Source of the DNA: Hygrocybe punicea
Lineage: Eukaryota > Basidiomycota > Agaricomycetes > Agaricales > Hygrophoraceae
DNA: 64,000 nucleotides
NCBI GenBank assembly: GCA_963556145.1
Contig: OY744470.1
Span: forward strand, 3,472,001-3,536,000
Direction of reading: 5' to 3'
A model generated the notes under the pieces. That model had not been told where the DNA came from and ran no database searches. It saw only the letters and a program-made list of their open reading frames with translations. The position numbers were made by a program, and so were the translations under genes. Each line of letters begins with the position of its first letter. Position 1 is the stretch's first letter. This document shows positions 33,301 through 45,306 of the stretch, piece by piece.

Positions 33301-33652
33301 AAATCCACCGTATAGAACGATTCCCTTATAGGGACTCGTAATCTGTGTCTTTTCTCGTTGCGCACTCTCCGCTATCGCGACCTAAGTCATAGCGTAGAAC
33401 CCTCATCTCGTCGCGTCATCGCTGCGTATCGTGCTGTCATCTAGGACACCCAGCTAAGTCTTCCGATTCTTGTTTATCACTGTGTTGCGATATAGCGTTA
33501 TCTCGCGACTTTCCGCGTTTGTTTATTTGATCGCGCATATTATCGCACATTATCACGTTATACTCAGGAATGGCCCAAGTCCCGTTCGCACCTTTGCGAC
33601 ATTTTCATCTTTTATTATCTCTTTATCCGGGGTCATAGATGTGGAAACCGCA

Positions 33653-34408
33653 TCACCGGGGCAGTTCTTCATCCCTCTGGCTGAGCGCATCGCCTACAAA
33701 GTTGATTTTACCCACGATGTGCCGGACACTAATGATCTGATGAGTGAACACGCCGTCACGCCAACGCGCGTGAGTGGTGCTAAGGTCAGTGCTAAGCAGG
33801 ACGTCGCGGAGGGCCTGGCAGTCCATCTCCAACTCGACTGGAAAGCCCCATATGATGTCGTCGAACTTGTCGAGACTGAACTTGAGGGCCGTGAACTCCA
33901 GCAGGAAGGGTTTGTAGTGCTCTTCGGCCAGGGAAGTGCGTTTAGAGGCATACGCTATGGGGTGTAGTTCCGTGACGACTTTGCCGCCTGGTCTTGTTAC
34001 GGCGATGCGCTGGGCCAGGATGGCCCCAAAGCCTTCCTTGCAACCATCAGATGTGACTATGAACGGGGTTCCGTCGAACCAGGGGGCAATGAGGACGGGT
34101 GAGGACGTCAGGACCGCTTTCAGGTCAAGGAAGCACTTTTGGTGCCTCTCGGTCCACACATCGGCCAGCTTGACATTGCGCAACGCCGCACCGTAGGTGG
34201 ATTTCCCGGCGTTCTTCAGGACGTCCATGGACCGCAGTAAGCCGGATAACGGCTGGGCCAACGTGGCATAGCCGCGGATGAGGTCTCTAAAATATCCGGT
34301 CAGTCCGAGGAAGCTGGACAGCGTGAGCAGGTCGGGGGGTGGTCGCCAGTTGACCACCGCGGTCAGTTTGGCTTCGTCAGCTTGGACTCCGTTGGGCGAG
34401 CCCTTTCA
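33653..34408 (-). pseudogene. Ty3/gypsy reverse transcriptase tail plus RNase H fragment
   Basis: The minus strand reads ADEAKLTAVVNWRPPPDLLT, SSFLGLTGYFRDLIRGYATLAQPL (thumb and connection of gypsy RT), FLDLKAVLTSSPVLIAPWFD, then RNase H-like VTSDGCKEGFGAILAQ, YASKRTSLAEEHYKPFLLEF and HIVGKINFVGDALSQRD. The frame is clean for about 245 codons, so this is a recent fragment. It stops abruptly near 34408 at the edge of a satellite and at 33653 by a TGA right after the normal end of the RNase H region. The polymerase active site (YxDD) and integrase are absent. 33301-33652 contains no further readable pol sequence. Confidence 0.93.
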
Positions 34409-34570
34409 GCATATCTTTTCCATGATACATGGGTCAGCCGAGATGGACAATTCCCACTCCAAGTGGGCTGGCTTATCTCGGCCGACCAATATCTTTCTCC
34501 AGGGCAGATGGCTTGGCCGAGGGTTCCATGTTCGGAGAAGCATGGGTTGGCCGAAGCAGAGGGATATATC

Positions 34571-34892
34571 GGCTGGCCATGGAACATGGATTGGCCGACT
34601 GCGCTAGGTATCTTGGCTGGCCATGAAAGGTGGATTGGCCGACGGGTCTGGGTATTTCAGCTGGCCATGGAACATGGATTGGCTGACTGGACTACGTATC
34701 TTGGCTGGCCATGGAACGTGGATTGGCTGACCTGGCTGGGTATTTCGGCTGGCCATGGAACGTGGATTGGCCGACAGGTCTGGGTATTTCAGCTGGCCAT
34801 GGAACATGGATTGGCCGACCTGGCTGGGTATTTCAGCTGGCCATGGAACGTGGATTGGCCGACGGGTCTGGGTATTTTGGCTGGCCATGGAA
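34571..34892. repeat. 44-bp tandem satellite, about seven units
   Basis: Units of GGCTGGCCATGGAACATGGA followed by TTGGCCGAC..GG.TGGGTATTTC repeat every 44 bp (markers TGGATT at 34631, 34675 and onward). A looser relative of the unit extends left to about 34430. Frames across it are artefacts, since 44 is not a multiple of three and all frames stay open. Confidence 0.9.
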
Positions 34893-35146
34893 CAGTGTTG
34901 CCACAAATGCAACAGGTGGGTTGTATCTGTTCATTCAGCCTGCTCTGAACATACCCACCTTACATCTTTGGACTCTTACCCACCCCTTGCCATGTGCCAC
35001 AGATTTGGTACTTGCTCCTCTATCCTTGTGTTCTGGAATTTATCAATATTCACAATTCATCATATTCTCCTAATCACGTCCTGCACCGACTTGCAATCCC
35101 CTGAGTCATCTACTTGTAATCCACATTGCTATTTGTTGCCATCAAT

Positions 35147-35152
35147 CACGTG
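35147..35152. promoter_or_regulatory. CACGTG motif upstream of the coiled-coil gene
   Basis: ATCACGTGAT context, 118 bp before the ATG at 35270. Confidence 0.35.
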
Positions 35153-35269
35153 ATTTGTCATCACCTCATGTTCACCACGAGGCATTCTTCCATTGTTCCG
35201 GACAACGACGTTCTGCCTTTGTTCCAGACAACAACATTTGCCTTCATTCTCCTCAGTTTTTGCCTAAAT

Positions 35270-37745
35270 GAAGTGGATCACCCCAGAATTTACTAAGATC
35301 CTCGAGGACGGTTATCCTGATTTTAGGAGATCCACTGGTGAAGATCGTATTCGTGTCCTGAAAGGGATCAGGAAACTTTTAAAAAAATTGGCACAACAAA
35401 CCAACACACAATGGCCCCCAAATATGCAACAGGTCTGTATATTCTAATACTACCCTTCAGATAAGCCTAACAGCATTATACCATGAATACAGAAAATTCA
35501 AACTTGGTACCACAATCATTGGTCAAAATTGGAGAGCGACACTGAGGATGCTCCGAAATATACAAAGAAGTGGAATGCAAGGTTGGTTACAAGAGAAAAG
35601 ATGACCAAGGAAATCGACGCTAGGACGGTGGAGCTGTCTGGAGAAACCGGAGGAAAGCCCGGCTACATCAAGCACTATGGCAAAGCGTGGAGTGATATTT
35701 ACGGTTCCTTGACCGAAGAGAAAAAACAAGAATTTGAAGCTCTTACCGACGCCTGGAACCAGCAAGGTCCACCCTTGGAAGTCAAACGACGGTACTAATA
35801 ATCTTCTTTCGTCTGCATGATGCTAATCTTCTACCTTATCCAGCCGAGCAGCAAAAGATTTCGGTAAGACGGCGATGAAGTTTATGAAGGACATAGATGA
35901 GCAGATGGGAGTAAAAATATTCATGTTGGTGGGATATGAAGACGAAGATGGGACTGTAACCAAAGGAAAGTGGGTCGATTCCTGCTTTGTGTCAATCACG
36001 TACTTATCTTCCCTTCCTGTGAGGTTCGAGACACCGGCCCCGGTACACAAGAAGTTCATCGGCGTCTTCAAAAATAACGGGGATGACATTTGGACCAAAT
36101 GGGATGAACATTTGGGGTCCCTTTTTAATCATGACGGTACGATTAGCCATTGTTCCATCTTTCCCATGTAATGTGTTCCAGATGAATCCGATGGAGCGAA
36201 GACCGACAGTGAAGACGATGATGGTGGTCCAACTACCAGATATGACAAAAGCCTGCCGTTCAAGCTTGAGATCGATGAGGACGGTTTTCCTATGGTACCG
36301 AATGTGTCAACTATGTCATTGGTCGATGTAAGAAACATGTTTAGATCACTGATGACCATGTCATATCGTACGTACCTCGACGTTGGCCAAGCTTACTGTA
36401 CTCATATTCATTTGAAGGTCAGATGTGCAACAACAGCGTCGTCGCTGTTCCATGGGGAAAAATTGGACAAAATCGAAACCAATACATCGAGGACATCTAC
36501 TTTCCCTCTCACGTAGAACTACGGGAACTGTGGAAAATGAAACTCGATGAACTTCGGACCGTCCACCAATTTTGGTTGCAACGGCAGAAACTCAGTGAAA
36601 AACCATTCCGATTTAAAACTGTCCTGAAGACCGACCAGCGAGCACCAAATGCATTCGTGCAAAAAAAGAAGAAGTTCCATGCTGCTGCTGCTTTGGCCAG
36701 GACCGATCGTTCGGCGCCATCAAACTCCAGTAGGGAAACGACATCTATTCCTGCCGGAGCTGCACAATCGAGTGCTATGGGAGCTGCACAATCAAATGCT
36801 ATCGGACCTCGCAGATCCAAATCGAATGTTCCAGCATTAAAGACAGTCCACCCCAAGAAGAAAACAGAAAATGCCGCCAATTCCAGCAAGGGAAAACAGA
36901 AAGCAGTCAGTAGCAAAGAGGGCGACGATAGTTGGAGTGACGAGAGTGCAAGTAGTGGTAGCTTTGATGGATGTGGTGGCGACAGCGAGATGGATGATGA
37001 TACATCGACGTTGAAGCTTCTGTGGACGAAAAAGAAGACGGAGAGACAAGCAAAGCAAAAGGAGCAAGCAGAACGGGTAGCAGCACAGAACCGAGAGATG
37101 GCAAGACAGTTACAAGAAGTACAAGAGCGGGAGACGCGAGAGGCCCAGGAGAGGGAGGCACGAGAGGCGCGGGAGAGGGCTGAAGGGGAGGCACGCGAGG
37201 CATGAGAGGCACAGGACAGGGAGGCACGAGAGGTGCGGGAGAGGGCAGAACGGGAGGCACGAGAGGCGCGGGAGAGGGTGGAACGGGAAGCACGAGAGGC
37301 ACAGGAGAGGGACGCACGAAAGGGCCGGGAGGAGGCCAGGAAGAAAGAGGCACGAGACGCCCAGGAGAGGGTGGCACGAGAGGCGTGGGAGAGGGCTGAA
37401 GGGGAGGCACGAGAGGCACAGGACAGGGAGGCACGAGAGGCGCAGGAGAGGGCGGAACGGGAGGCACGAGAGGCACAGGAGAGGGACGCACGAAAGGGCC
37501 GGGAGGAGTCCAGGAAGAAAGAGGCATGAGACGCCCAGGAGAGGGAGGCACGAGAGGCGCGGGAGAGGGAGACAAACAAGGCACGGGAGAGTGATGTTGC
37601 ACAACAAAGATGCCCAGGGAAGTTGGACAGCTCAAGAAATGCTGGTAAAAATGCGAGGTAAAGCTATCCCGTTTGTGGGGATGCAGCTCACAATTTGCAT
37701 TACCACAAGCAGTCAACCCTTGCGACGTTCTACACGGCGGAAATA
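35270..37745 (+). pseudogene. Charged coiled-coil protein gene with two in-frame stops
   Basis: Starts MKWITPEFTKILEDGYPDFR at 35270. Exons read KYTKKWNARLVTREKMTKEI...GKPGYIKHYGKAWSDIYGSL; RAAKDFGKTAMKFMKDIDEQ...FMLVGYEDEDGTVTKGK; ETPAPVHKKFIGVFKNNGDD; DESDGAKTDSEDDDGGPTTR; then a large exon from about 36421 (CNNSVVAVPWGKIGQNRNQY). Introns are 45-60 nt with GT..AG ends and join in phase. The second half is a Lys/Ser-rich region followed by some 150 residues of near-perfect R/E/A heptad-like repeats (EAREAQEREARE), a long helix or coiled coil. A further intron near 37660-37717 leads to QPLRRSTRRK and a stop at about 37745. TGA codons at 37203 and 37527 lie in the same frame, each in a unit whose sister copies have CGA. 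Role unknown; the N-terminal part resembles multicopy mushroom proteins of unknown function. Confidence 0.65.
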
Positions 37746-37840
37746 GGCTTTGTTGAATGTGCCTAAAAAGGTGATATGTGGAATAAATCATAAATATATA
37801 ATACTTGTGTCAAGACGGTCCAACGTCACATGTCACCAGT

Positions 37841-37962
37841 GTTATGTCACGTTTGGACGACCCAACGTGACATAACACTTGTGACATGTCATTTGTGCAA
37901 GGCCCAACGTGACATAACACTGGTGACATGTCACTTGTGCAAGGCCCAACGTGACATAACAT
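37841..37962. repeat. 42-bp tandem repeat headed by a palindrome
   Basis: 37841-37876 is an imperfect palindrome (GTTATGTCACGTTTGG / CCCAACGTGACATAAC). AACGTGACATAACACT then recurs at about 42-bp spacing (37864, 37906, 37948). The core TGTCACGTTTGGACG is shared with the perfect palindrome at 49694-49729. Confidence 0.8.
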
Positions 37963-38160
37963 TTTCCTCTACCCATGCCTCTCAATGGTTCAGTGTTTAT
38001 TACAAGGAATACATTTAACAGCAGAGGAGGCAGATGATGCATTGCGATGTCAGGAATATACATGAGTAGGAAGCAGTATGAATGATATGATCCTCCTGGC
38101 TACTTACAACGGCGTTTCAGGTCTGTGGAACGTAGTGGTGAATCTGTGTGAATGATCATA

Positions 38161-41100
38161 TCAGTGTATATACAAGCTGTTGAGGCAATTTATCGTACCC
38201 GAGTCTTCCCTCCGAGGACGTTTCACAGGGGGTGTCGGGGGTTGGGGTGATCCATCGAAATCATTATACACTGCATCACTGCCAGATGAGATGTCCATTT
38301 GATCGTCATCCTCTCCCTCGTCACTGTCCACACTCTGGGCATTTAACTTCCCCACCATCTCATTTCGATCCTCCTCCTCTTCGTCCTCCTCCTCTGCCCC
38401 ATCCCCATCCGTCTCCTCCTCCTCTTCCTGCAGCTCCCCCTCCCCCTCCTCCTCCTCCTCCTCCCCCTCCTCCTGCAGCTCCCCCTCCTCGTCCTGCAGC
38501 TCCCTGTCCTCCTCCTCCTCCCCCTCCTCCTCCTCCTCCCCCTCCTCGTCCTCCTCCCCCTCCTCCTGCACCTCCCCCGCCTGCACCCCCTTGCCCTGCA
38601 CCGCGCCCTCCTCCCCCCCCTTCTTTTCCTGCTGCTTCCCCTCGTCACGGTCTACATCTTCCTCATTTGACATACCCAGGGGCATGATTAGACCGTCCTC
38701 ATTCCACGAAGCTGCGTCATTTGAATTTCCCACCTGCTCAGGTGGATCCTCCTCATTCGGGCCAGCGACATCCATTTCTTCTCCCGCATCTTCCCCAGCC
38801 ACATCGGCTGAATTTCCCACCGTTACAGGTGGATCCTCTTCCCTCTCAGTGGCCACAGCCATGTCGTTTGCACATCCAACCGTTGCAGGTGGATCCTGGT
38901 TTTCCTCTGTGGCTACCTCTTCGCCAGCTGCATCCACTAAATCTCCCACCTTCCTAGATGGATCATCCGCCTCTTCCTCACCATCGGTGCCCTCCCCTTT
39001 GTCGCGCTCATTGTCTTTCGCCTTTTCCTGTGTATCTGTGTCATCCTGTACCTCGCCTTCACCGGTAGTTGTGTTGACGAGCAGAATTGGATGAGGTGGA
39101 AAATCTAAGCATTCAACAAGAATGGGACTGATGGGTTCCACTGGACAGGTCTGAATGTGTATTTTGGGGCCGGTCCAGAAGAATTCCGATGGTGGGATCT
39201 GAAGCAGCTCATTCAGCTTTGGCACCAAATCTGGCCAATCGTTTTGAAAATGTCGGCGGACCGCTGACTCAACAGCTTTGGCTGTGCAATGTGCTGGTGC
39301 CTTCACAACCCCATCCTTGTCCATTTATACCCAACAATTGCAGCAGATAGTTCCAAAAGACTTCGTTGGAAAATGTAAGAGGGGCTGATCCAGTGGTCTT
39401 CCATGAAGACAACAAAATGTTCCGCAAACCAGATTTGGAAATGTCTATATCTGCATCGTGCAATATTCTGTTCCTCATGAATGTCAGCCAATATGGTATG
39501 GGTGTAGAACTTCCTGTTGATGATATCCGCAAGCTCGATCAGGTTTCCCACAATCACAAGGTCGAGGAAGCCATCTTCGGTTTCGATCTTGGGCATATGA
39601 GACTTGGTGAAGACAGTAGCTGTGCAGTGAGCATTTTAATCTTCAGGAATTTGTAAACCTCGCCCAAAGTAGCTCACATGATGATTCGTGGTTCCCCGTG
39701 AAGTACTCCATCCACATGGTGAGAAGTCGGCGCAGAAATGTACATGTCACATTATGCTCCGCGTTTGTGATGGTATGACTCATCACGAAAGTATGGATAA
39801 TCCCATAACAGGTATCCCGTATAGTTGACGTCGCATAGAGATGACGCCCATTCACAATGGAGTGCTCCACACCAAGGACATAATGTGGGGTGCACAGCCT
39901 CATGTAACTGTGTGTTTCAGCACACATCCGAGTTGTCACGAAATATATTCCCACTTACAGCACTGAACCCTTTGTGAGCAGCAATCCTTCTGCTTCCCAC
40001 AAGCCTTTCCCACCATGTTTTCTCGGCTCCCACTCCTGAGGATAGGCCTTGTTAGTCGCAAGATTGCCCGCCTTGCGATCCCATTCGGCATCCCTTCGAG
40101 GCCTCATGAGGACCCAGTACTTTGCGCCAGTCCTGACAATAACCACCGTGCCAAAGCCATCATCATCTACGTGTGTCCAAGAAATGGCTCGAGCTGTCGC
40201 TGCCGTTCCCCAAGCCAAATCGTCGTTTAAAGGCTGCTCGCGGACAAACCCCGGTCGGCCGCGGGTTTCGTGCCAAGCAACCTCAGATGATGAAAAGGAC
40301 CTTTTCACGAATAGACAGGTAAATCTCATGTTCGATCTTCGAAACAAGGTTGCTCACTGAAATTTTGGAGGTGGGTCCAACGTCATATGACCCATGGGAA
40401 GGTCAAGGAAATTGAAAACCGTTTCATTGTCAGGGTCAAGCGCAAGCTGATATAATGTCTCCAATGTGCCAGGTTTGTTCATATTCTCGATATTAGGCAC
40501 CAATCGCAATTCAGCAACTAACAAAGGCACTTTAGTCGCTATGCCCAGACATCGCTCCGGAAACGGACCTTGCACTGAACGAATGGACGACAAAGACCCC
40601 AATGTCTCCAAACCTTCCCTATCAAACTCCACTGTTTCTACAGGGGCATTGAGCACGAGGATGTGACGATGACGAAAGATTCCTTGAATTGTTGCAGCAT
40701 CCATCGACTTGAAGATGTTCCATTCCACCACGAACACACATGATGCATGAGGATCATACATTTGTTCTCTTGCACTGGGCAGCCGATGTGGAGGAACCCC
40801 ATCAATGTAACTGGATCGGATCATTTCATATGTTTCCCGCAACAATGCATGTTCCACTTTTGCCTGTATCGTGCTTACCAGTTAACAATCAAACGGTACA
40901 AAAATCAGACATCAACGTACAACGACGGATGGTGAATAGTGCACATGTTCAACGGGTTCGTGTACAGCGTCACCATCATACATCGTGAGATGAACACCCT
41001 CTGATGCTCGCTTTATGAATCATCAGTGGGGTGGCACGTTATCGAACAACAAAAGACACACAATGGGTGCTGGACGGCTGAGCAAATCAGGTTCCCCATA

Positions 41101-43202
41101 ATCCTATCAAAATATTCATTCATGACAAATGACACGTTCTTGAATCACTTACATCTCCGGTAAGGTCGATGATCACGTTCACTTTCTCTGGCGCTTTCTT
41201 ATAGTCATCATCGTCATCATCGTCATCCTCAAGATCATCACGTTTCTTGGACTTGGGATAACTTCTTGTCGACCAGCGAGTGGATCTTTTCTTCCTCCGA
41301 TAGGACCTCCCCGGTGCAACCACGACTTTCTCTTCCTTCTGGACTTTCTCTGCCTTCTGCTTCTCCTTGCCTTTCGAAGAGTCCCCAACCTTGTCCAACA
41401 TTTTGGCCTGGCTTCGGGTCAACATGGAGCTCTGTCCACCTGAAGCAAGCTCCTTCGATGGTCCACCCCTCTTCTTCCTTGTTAATTTCAATTGAAGCGG
41501 TTCATCATCACTGGACAGAGGGTTGCCTGATGCAGGCTTGTCATTCTTTGCCTCGGGGTCTGTTGGAACATTTTGTTTCGTTGCCACCGTAAGCTGACTA
41601 GCAGAGTTGGTCAGGTCATCCACTTCCTTATCTTGCAACATCTGTTGTCAGTCCCAGCGATAAATGTAGAGACAGGCGGCGTACTGTCAAAACAAAACCA
41701 ACTGAAGTCCTGTTCCGTTCCCTGGACGCTGTCCTCCAACAAATCGTATTCTTGGAGGAATACATTCAGCTCCTGCATCGCCGAAGATCCTAAACATATT
41801 CTTGTAATGGCCCTCCAAAGCGCCCTCTCCATTTTGGCAAGGAATGGAGGCCTTTCATTGCCCAAGGCAAACGTGATCTTTTCCTTATGTCAACTACGTC
41901 CAAGTTGGCACAAATAATGGACTCACTGCCATGAGAGATGGCCGTGCATGAGATTCATGATTGAAACGTCGTGGGAGAAGAGTAATTATGGGTGACAGTG
42001 TGAGGCTTAGGTGGAATAGATTTCTCATCCGATCATACATTAAACCTCCGAAAGACTTGGTGGTGAGGGCATTGACAAATGAGTCTTGCAACGGTAGATC
42101 AACACTCTTGGCCATCCTGAAACCATGTGAATTATTTATTTGCGGCAGGCGTAATGTGATTGTAACGCAATCCCAACCTCGGTAGCTTCTCCACCCATGT
42201 TGTGAAGTCGCAGTCTACATATGAGTTGCCCTGTTTTTGTACAAAATCTGACACACGTTTCATATAGGACATACGTCACATACCTGGCCAAACCACATGA
42301 ATGAGAATGCAAGAAGCTCTAGATTGAGGAGGATCTGGTTGACGTCGGAGGATTCGAGGTTGACAGATGCACGGTAAAGGATCCGGATGTTCATTTCTAC
42401 TTCTTTTTGGGCTGGTGTCAAGTGTGCTGGGAGAGCGACTGCAAAGATAGGGATGGTGTCCATACTGGACACCACTTTCTGCGGCACTGCCATGGCTGAA
42501 ACACCCACCACTTCTTGATCTTGTTGCGTGATTAATAGACTTTTGCATGTCATACGAAGCTTCATGATCAGCTTACTCCAGTCTCTCAGAAATTTGTAGA
42601 GCTTCAAGACGGTGTGCAAACGTCAACTTAAAATGTCTGCCCAAATGTGAATGGTGAACTCACCTTGGTCAACTTCTCGCTCATCTCTGGTTTCACTGAT
42701 CTCCGAATTACTTTGAAACTTGGATGACGAGGCAACCCAACAGCGTCCATGAGCTTATCGAGCAGGGTATAGCGAAGGATTGAGTGAGCCGCTACCAGGA
42801 GGTCATTCCGGTACACAGTAGTCCACCTTGCCACATCACGCATAGCAGAGCCATCAGCAGAGAGGTATTCTTGGATGGTTTGGGCTTTACGTGAGATTTC
42901 ACCTGTGGGATTCACATAATCCAATTGCTTTGCCAGGGCCTAGCAGACAAGCTGACCGTCAATGTTACAAGGTGGGAGATTTGACGCACCATCACAGCCA
43001 AGGTGGACGGTGTGTTTCCTAGAGCAGACTGATTGCCAATTAAGGTTACGATAGCCTTCTCAAGTGAATCTTCAGCAAGAGGTGTGCCATTGACCCACGG
43101 GAAGTCCTGGAACACATTCATGCTTCGGAAATTACTGCCAGACATTACAGACGCATGTAGAGAAGCGATTGACGGCGCCGAGGTGCTTGCTGATGACGAC
43201 AT
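38161..43202 (-). CDS. JmjC-domain Fe(II)/2-oxoglutarate oxygenase, long multi-exon gene
   Basis: The JmjC core reads EVAWHETRGRPGFVREQPLN, AISWTHVDDDGFGTVVIVRT with the HxD pair, GAKYWVLMRPRRD, and, after an intron at about 39900-39955, YMRLCTPHYVLGVEHSIVNG with the distal His. This is the agaricomycete JmjC type. Upstream are SYIDGVPPHRLPS, CVFVVEWNIFKSMDAATIQG, a basic linker (LTRSQAKML; GRSYRRKKRSTRWSTRSYPK), and an N-terminal helical region from MSSSASTSAPSIASLHASVM at 43202. The C-terminus is a long acidic tract (EEEGEEEE, from CTC/CCT trinucleotides on the plus strand) ending VKRPRRE. JmjC enzymes usually demethylate histone lysines; here the substrate is inferred only. I treat 43202-38161 as one gene because the exons are collinear, but a split near 41.7 kb is possible. 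No disabling change was seen in the core. Confidence 0.8.
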
Positions 43203-43274
43203 TGCCAAAATGTTCAATTCGAGTGCATCTGAGAGCAATTCAAGAGAGGCTGAGGCTAGATGATAAGGGTGCAG

Positions 43275-43335
43275 AAGGTATATAAAAAAATGACGCGTCA
43301 CGGTTTACTGTGATCACGTGTGACCACATCACGTG
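43275..43335 (-). promoter_or_regulatory. Candidate promoter of the JmjC gene
   Basis: A TATATAAA-type stretch near 43279-43289 and CACGTG at 43315-43320 and 43330-43335, 75-130 bp upstream of the start at 43202. Confidence 0.4.
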
Positions 43336-45036
43336 AATTGCCACATTTAAGTACACATTTCGAATTGACTGAGTTGTCAATGTGACAGAGTTATCAATGT
43401 AAAGCCATGGAAATTCTCCGAACACTGTCTAACACTGTCTAGCTATCTGTTAGTTGAAACTCATAGGCCTTCGTCGTCCGTGAATGAGGATAACGAGATT
43501 TAGTTCCACAGAGGTTTCTGACTACAGTCGTACAAAGCATGCAACGGTAGCCGTCGTACTTTTACGTTAGGATGATATCTCCCTTGGCACAATAGCTAAT
43601 TCCATCTCCATTCCTGTGATGCCCGAAACTCGGCATTCATCTCCCTTGCAAACACATTGTGTCGGCTCCAGGTGGGCTTGTCAATGTTGAGACGGTCATG
43701 TACCATGTTTCGCATATAATGCGCCATGCATATTCTTTCACCGCCCTCCCATCTGCCTACACTGTGACTGAGAACCTTGCCACAAATTTCGATGACGGTT
43801 CCTGGCGAATAAGAGAACGTAGCATCCAACTCAGGGATGGCTAGTTCCGCGTTCGTATGTGTCCCACAACTCGCCAGCAAATCATACCATTCTGGACACC
43901 CTCCAGCATCTCTGTGTCGAGTTGTAATCCTGTTAACGATAACGGCGATTCCAGTGTAAACAGATGTCCACTCCTTAGCATTTTCATGTGTTTCCACATT
44001 CTCGATCATTTCGCCGTCCCGGATTTTCGTCACAGCCAGAAGGCCAGCTGTGTACAATGACTGATGGGTTAACGCAGTAATTGCGTTGAAGATCAGCTTG
44101 CTGGGTTCGATTGCAGCCATCCACATGGTGGCTTCAGTTGTTTGAAGAGTTGTCGACGTGATCAACCTATCGGTAAGTCGCTGAAAAAACAGGCGGTCAG
44201 CTCATGTAAAACAGACGACTAACTAAAGGTGTTACCTCTCTACCCTGAGCAAACCATGCTGCGGCGAAATCCACTGATCCTGGGTGAAATCGTGGGTTTG
44301 GAGGTGGAAAGAAAATGTTTGGATCTTTCCTCCATTGCGGATCTTTCCCTTTCTCAAGTTTTTTGAGGGACTCTGAATAGGATTCTTCCAGAATTTCGGT
44401 TATCATTTCAGCACTGACATTCAATTCCTCCTGTGTCGCAGTGGGTACTGTCAAAAACCATATTTCCGGGGGGCAAGTGACTCACAATACGTCTTGGAGT
44501 TACAACATCAGGTAGATACCAGACCAAAATTGAACCACACGTGTCGATTACTGTAGCTGGTTCATTCACATGTCCGATGTGAATCTCCTGAAAAAACCTG
44601 AGTAGGTTTTCATTGTCAGCATCCGAAGTGTCCTTGATATTCTTCACTCGATTTGCCAGTCTATTCGCATCCAAGGGCACAATTACTTTGAGGCAAGATG
44701 TCAGTCTAAATATGCTGACTTTCATGGCAGCAACGTACTAGGGTTCAAAATCGCGGCTGCCACAGTGAGGAGAACCCTCTCCAGTTCAGATTCTGAGACC
44801 ATGTCCGACTTGGGGAATGTTTTGCAATCTGGGGCCGAATCTCCCAAGCCCTTGCTAACTGGAAGCTGATCCCTCAGCATCATCAAACGTGATCTACAAA
44901 ACATGTAAGATATGACATTGAAGCAGCATGGATCTGACCTCAGCCGTTTGCATTCCTCTACAGGAGACTTCGGAGGGCGCATGCCCGACTTCCTATAATA
45001 CGATGTAGTGTTTGAGAGGATTCTTCTCAGCCTCGT

Positions 45037-45191
45037 TGGAGTGGTACGGAGATACCACTCCGAGGGCTAGCTGGAGAATCTCGCAGAAGAGCTGGCGAGG
45101 AAGGATGGATTCGGACTGACTACTGACAGGGATCTATCTACAACGAACCGTGGGAGCCTCGTCACGTGACTAGGCACTCGCTACTACTCCA
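45037..45191 (-). repeat. Left (3') LTR of retroelement 2
   Basis: 155 bp. It opens with the stem GGAGTGGTA/TACCACTCC and holds CACGTG at 45163-45168. It is identical to the right copy by eye. Confidence 0.92.
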
Positions 45192-45207
45192 AGTGCCCCC
45201 CTTCCTC
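45192..45207 (-). other. Polypurine tract of retroelement 2
   Basis: Minus strand GAGGAAGGGGGGCACT directly against the 3' LTR. Confidence 0.75.
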
Positions 45208-45229
45208 ATAGCGACGTCCTCGTCGCTAT
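45208..45229 (-). promoter_or_regulatory. Conserved 9-bp hairpin beside the polypurine tract
   Basis: ATAGCGACG, loop TCCT, CGTCGCTAT. Same stem length, loop and position as 3756-3777, with two compensated base-pair changes. Confidence 0.75.
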
Positions 45230-45306
45230 CAAAGACTCGAAACAGGGGGGAAAGAGGAAAAGAAAAGGGGGAAAACAGACTGAAAGACAGACCAAAAACA
45301 ACCAAG

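Noticed and set aside
37110..37791. Minus-strand Leu/Pro/Cys-rich frames
   Set aside because: Shadows of the Arg/Glu/Ala repeat on the plus strand.
38232..38687. Plus-strand Pro-rich frame
   Set aside because: It is the antisense of the acidic Glu tract of the JmjC gene; CTC/CCT repeats keep several frames open.
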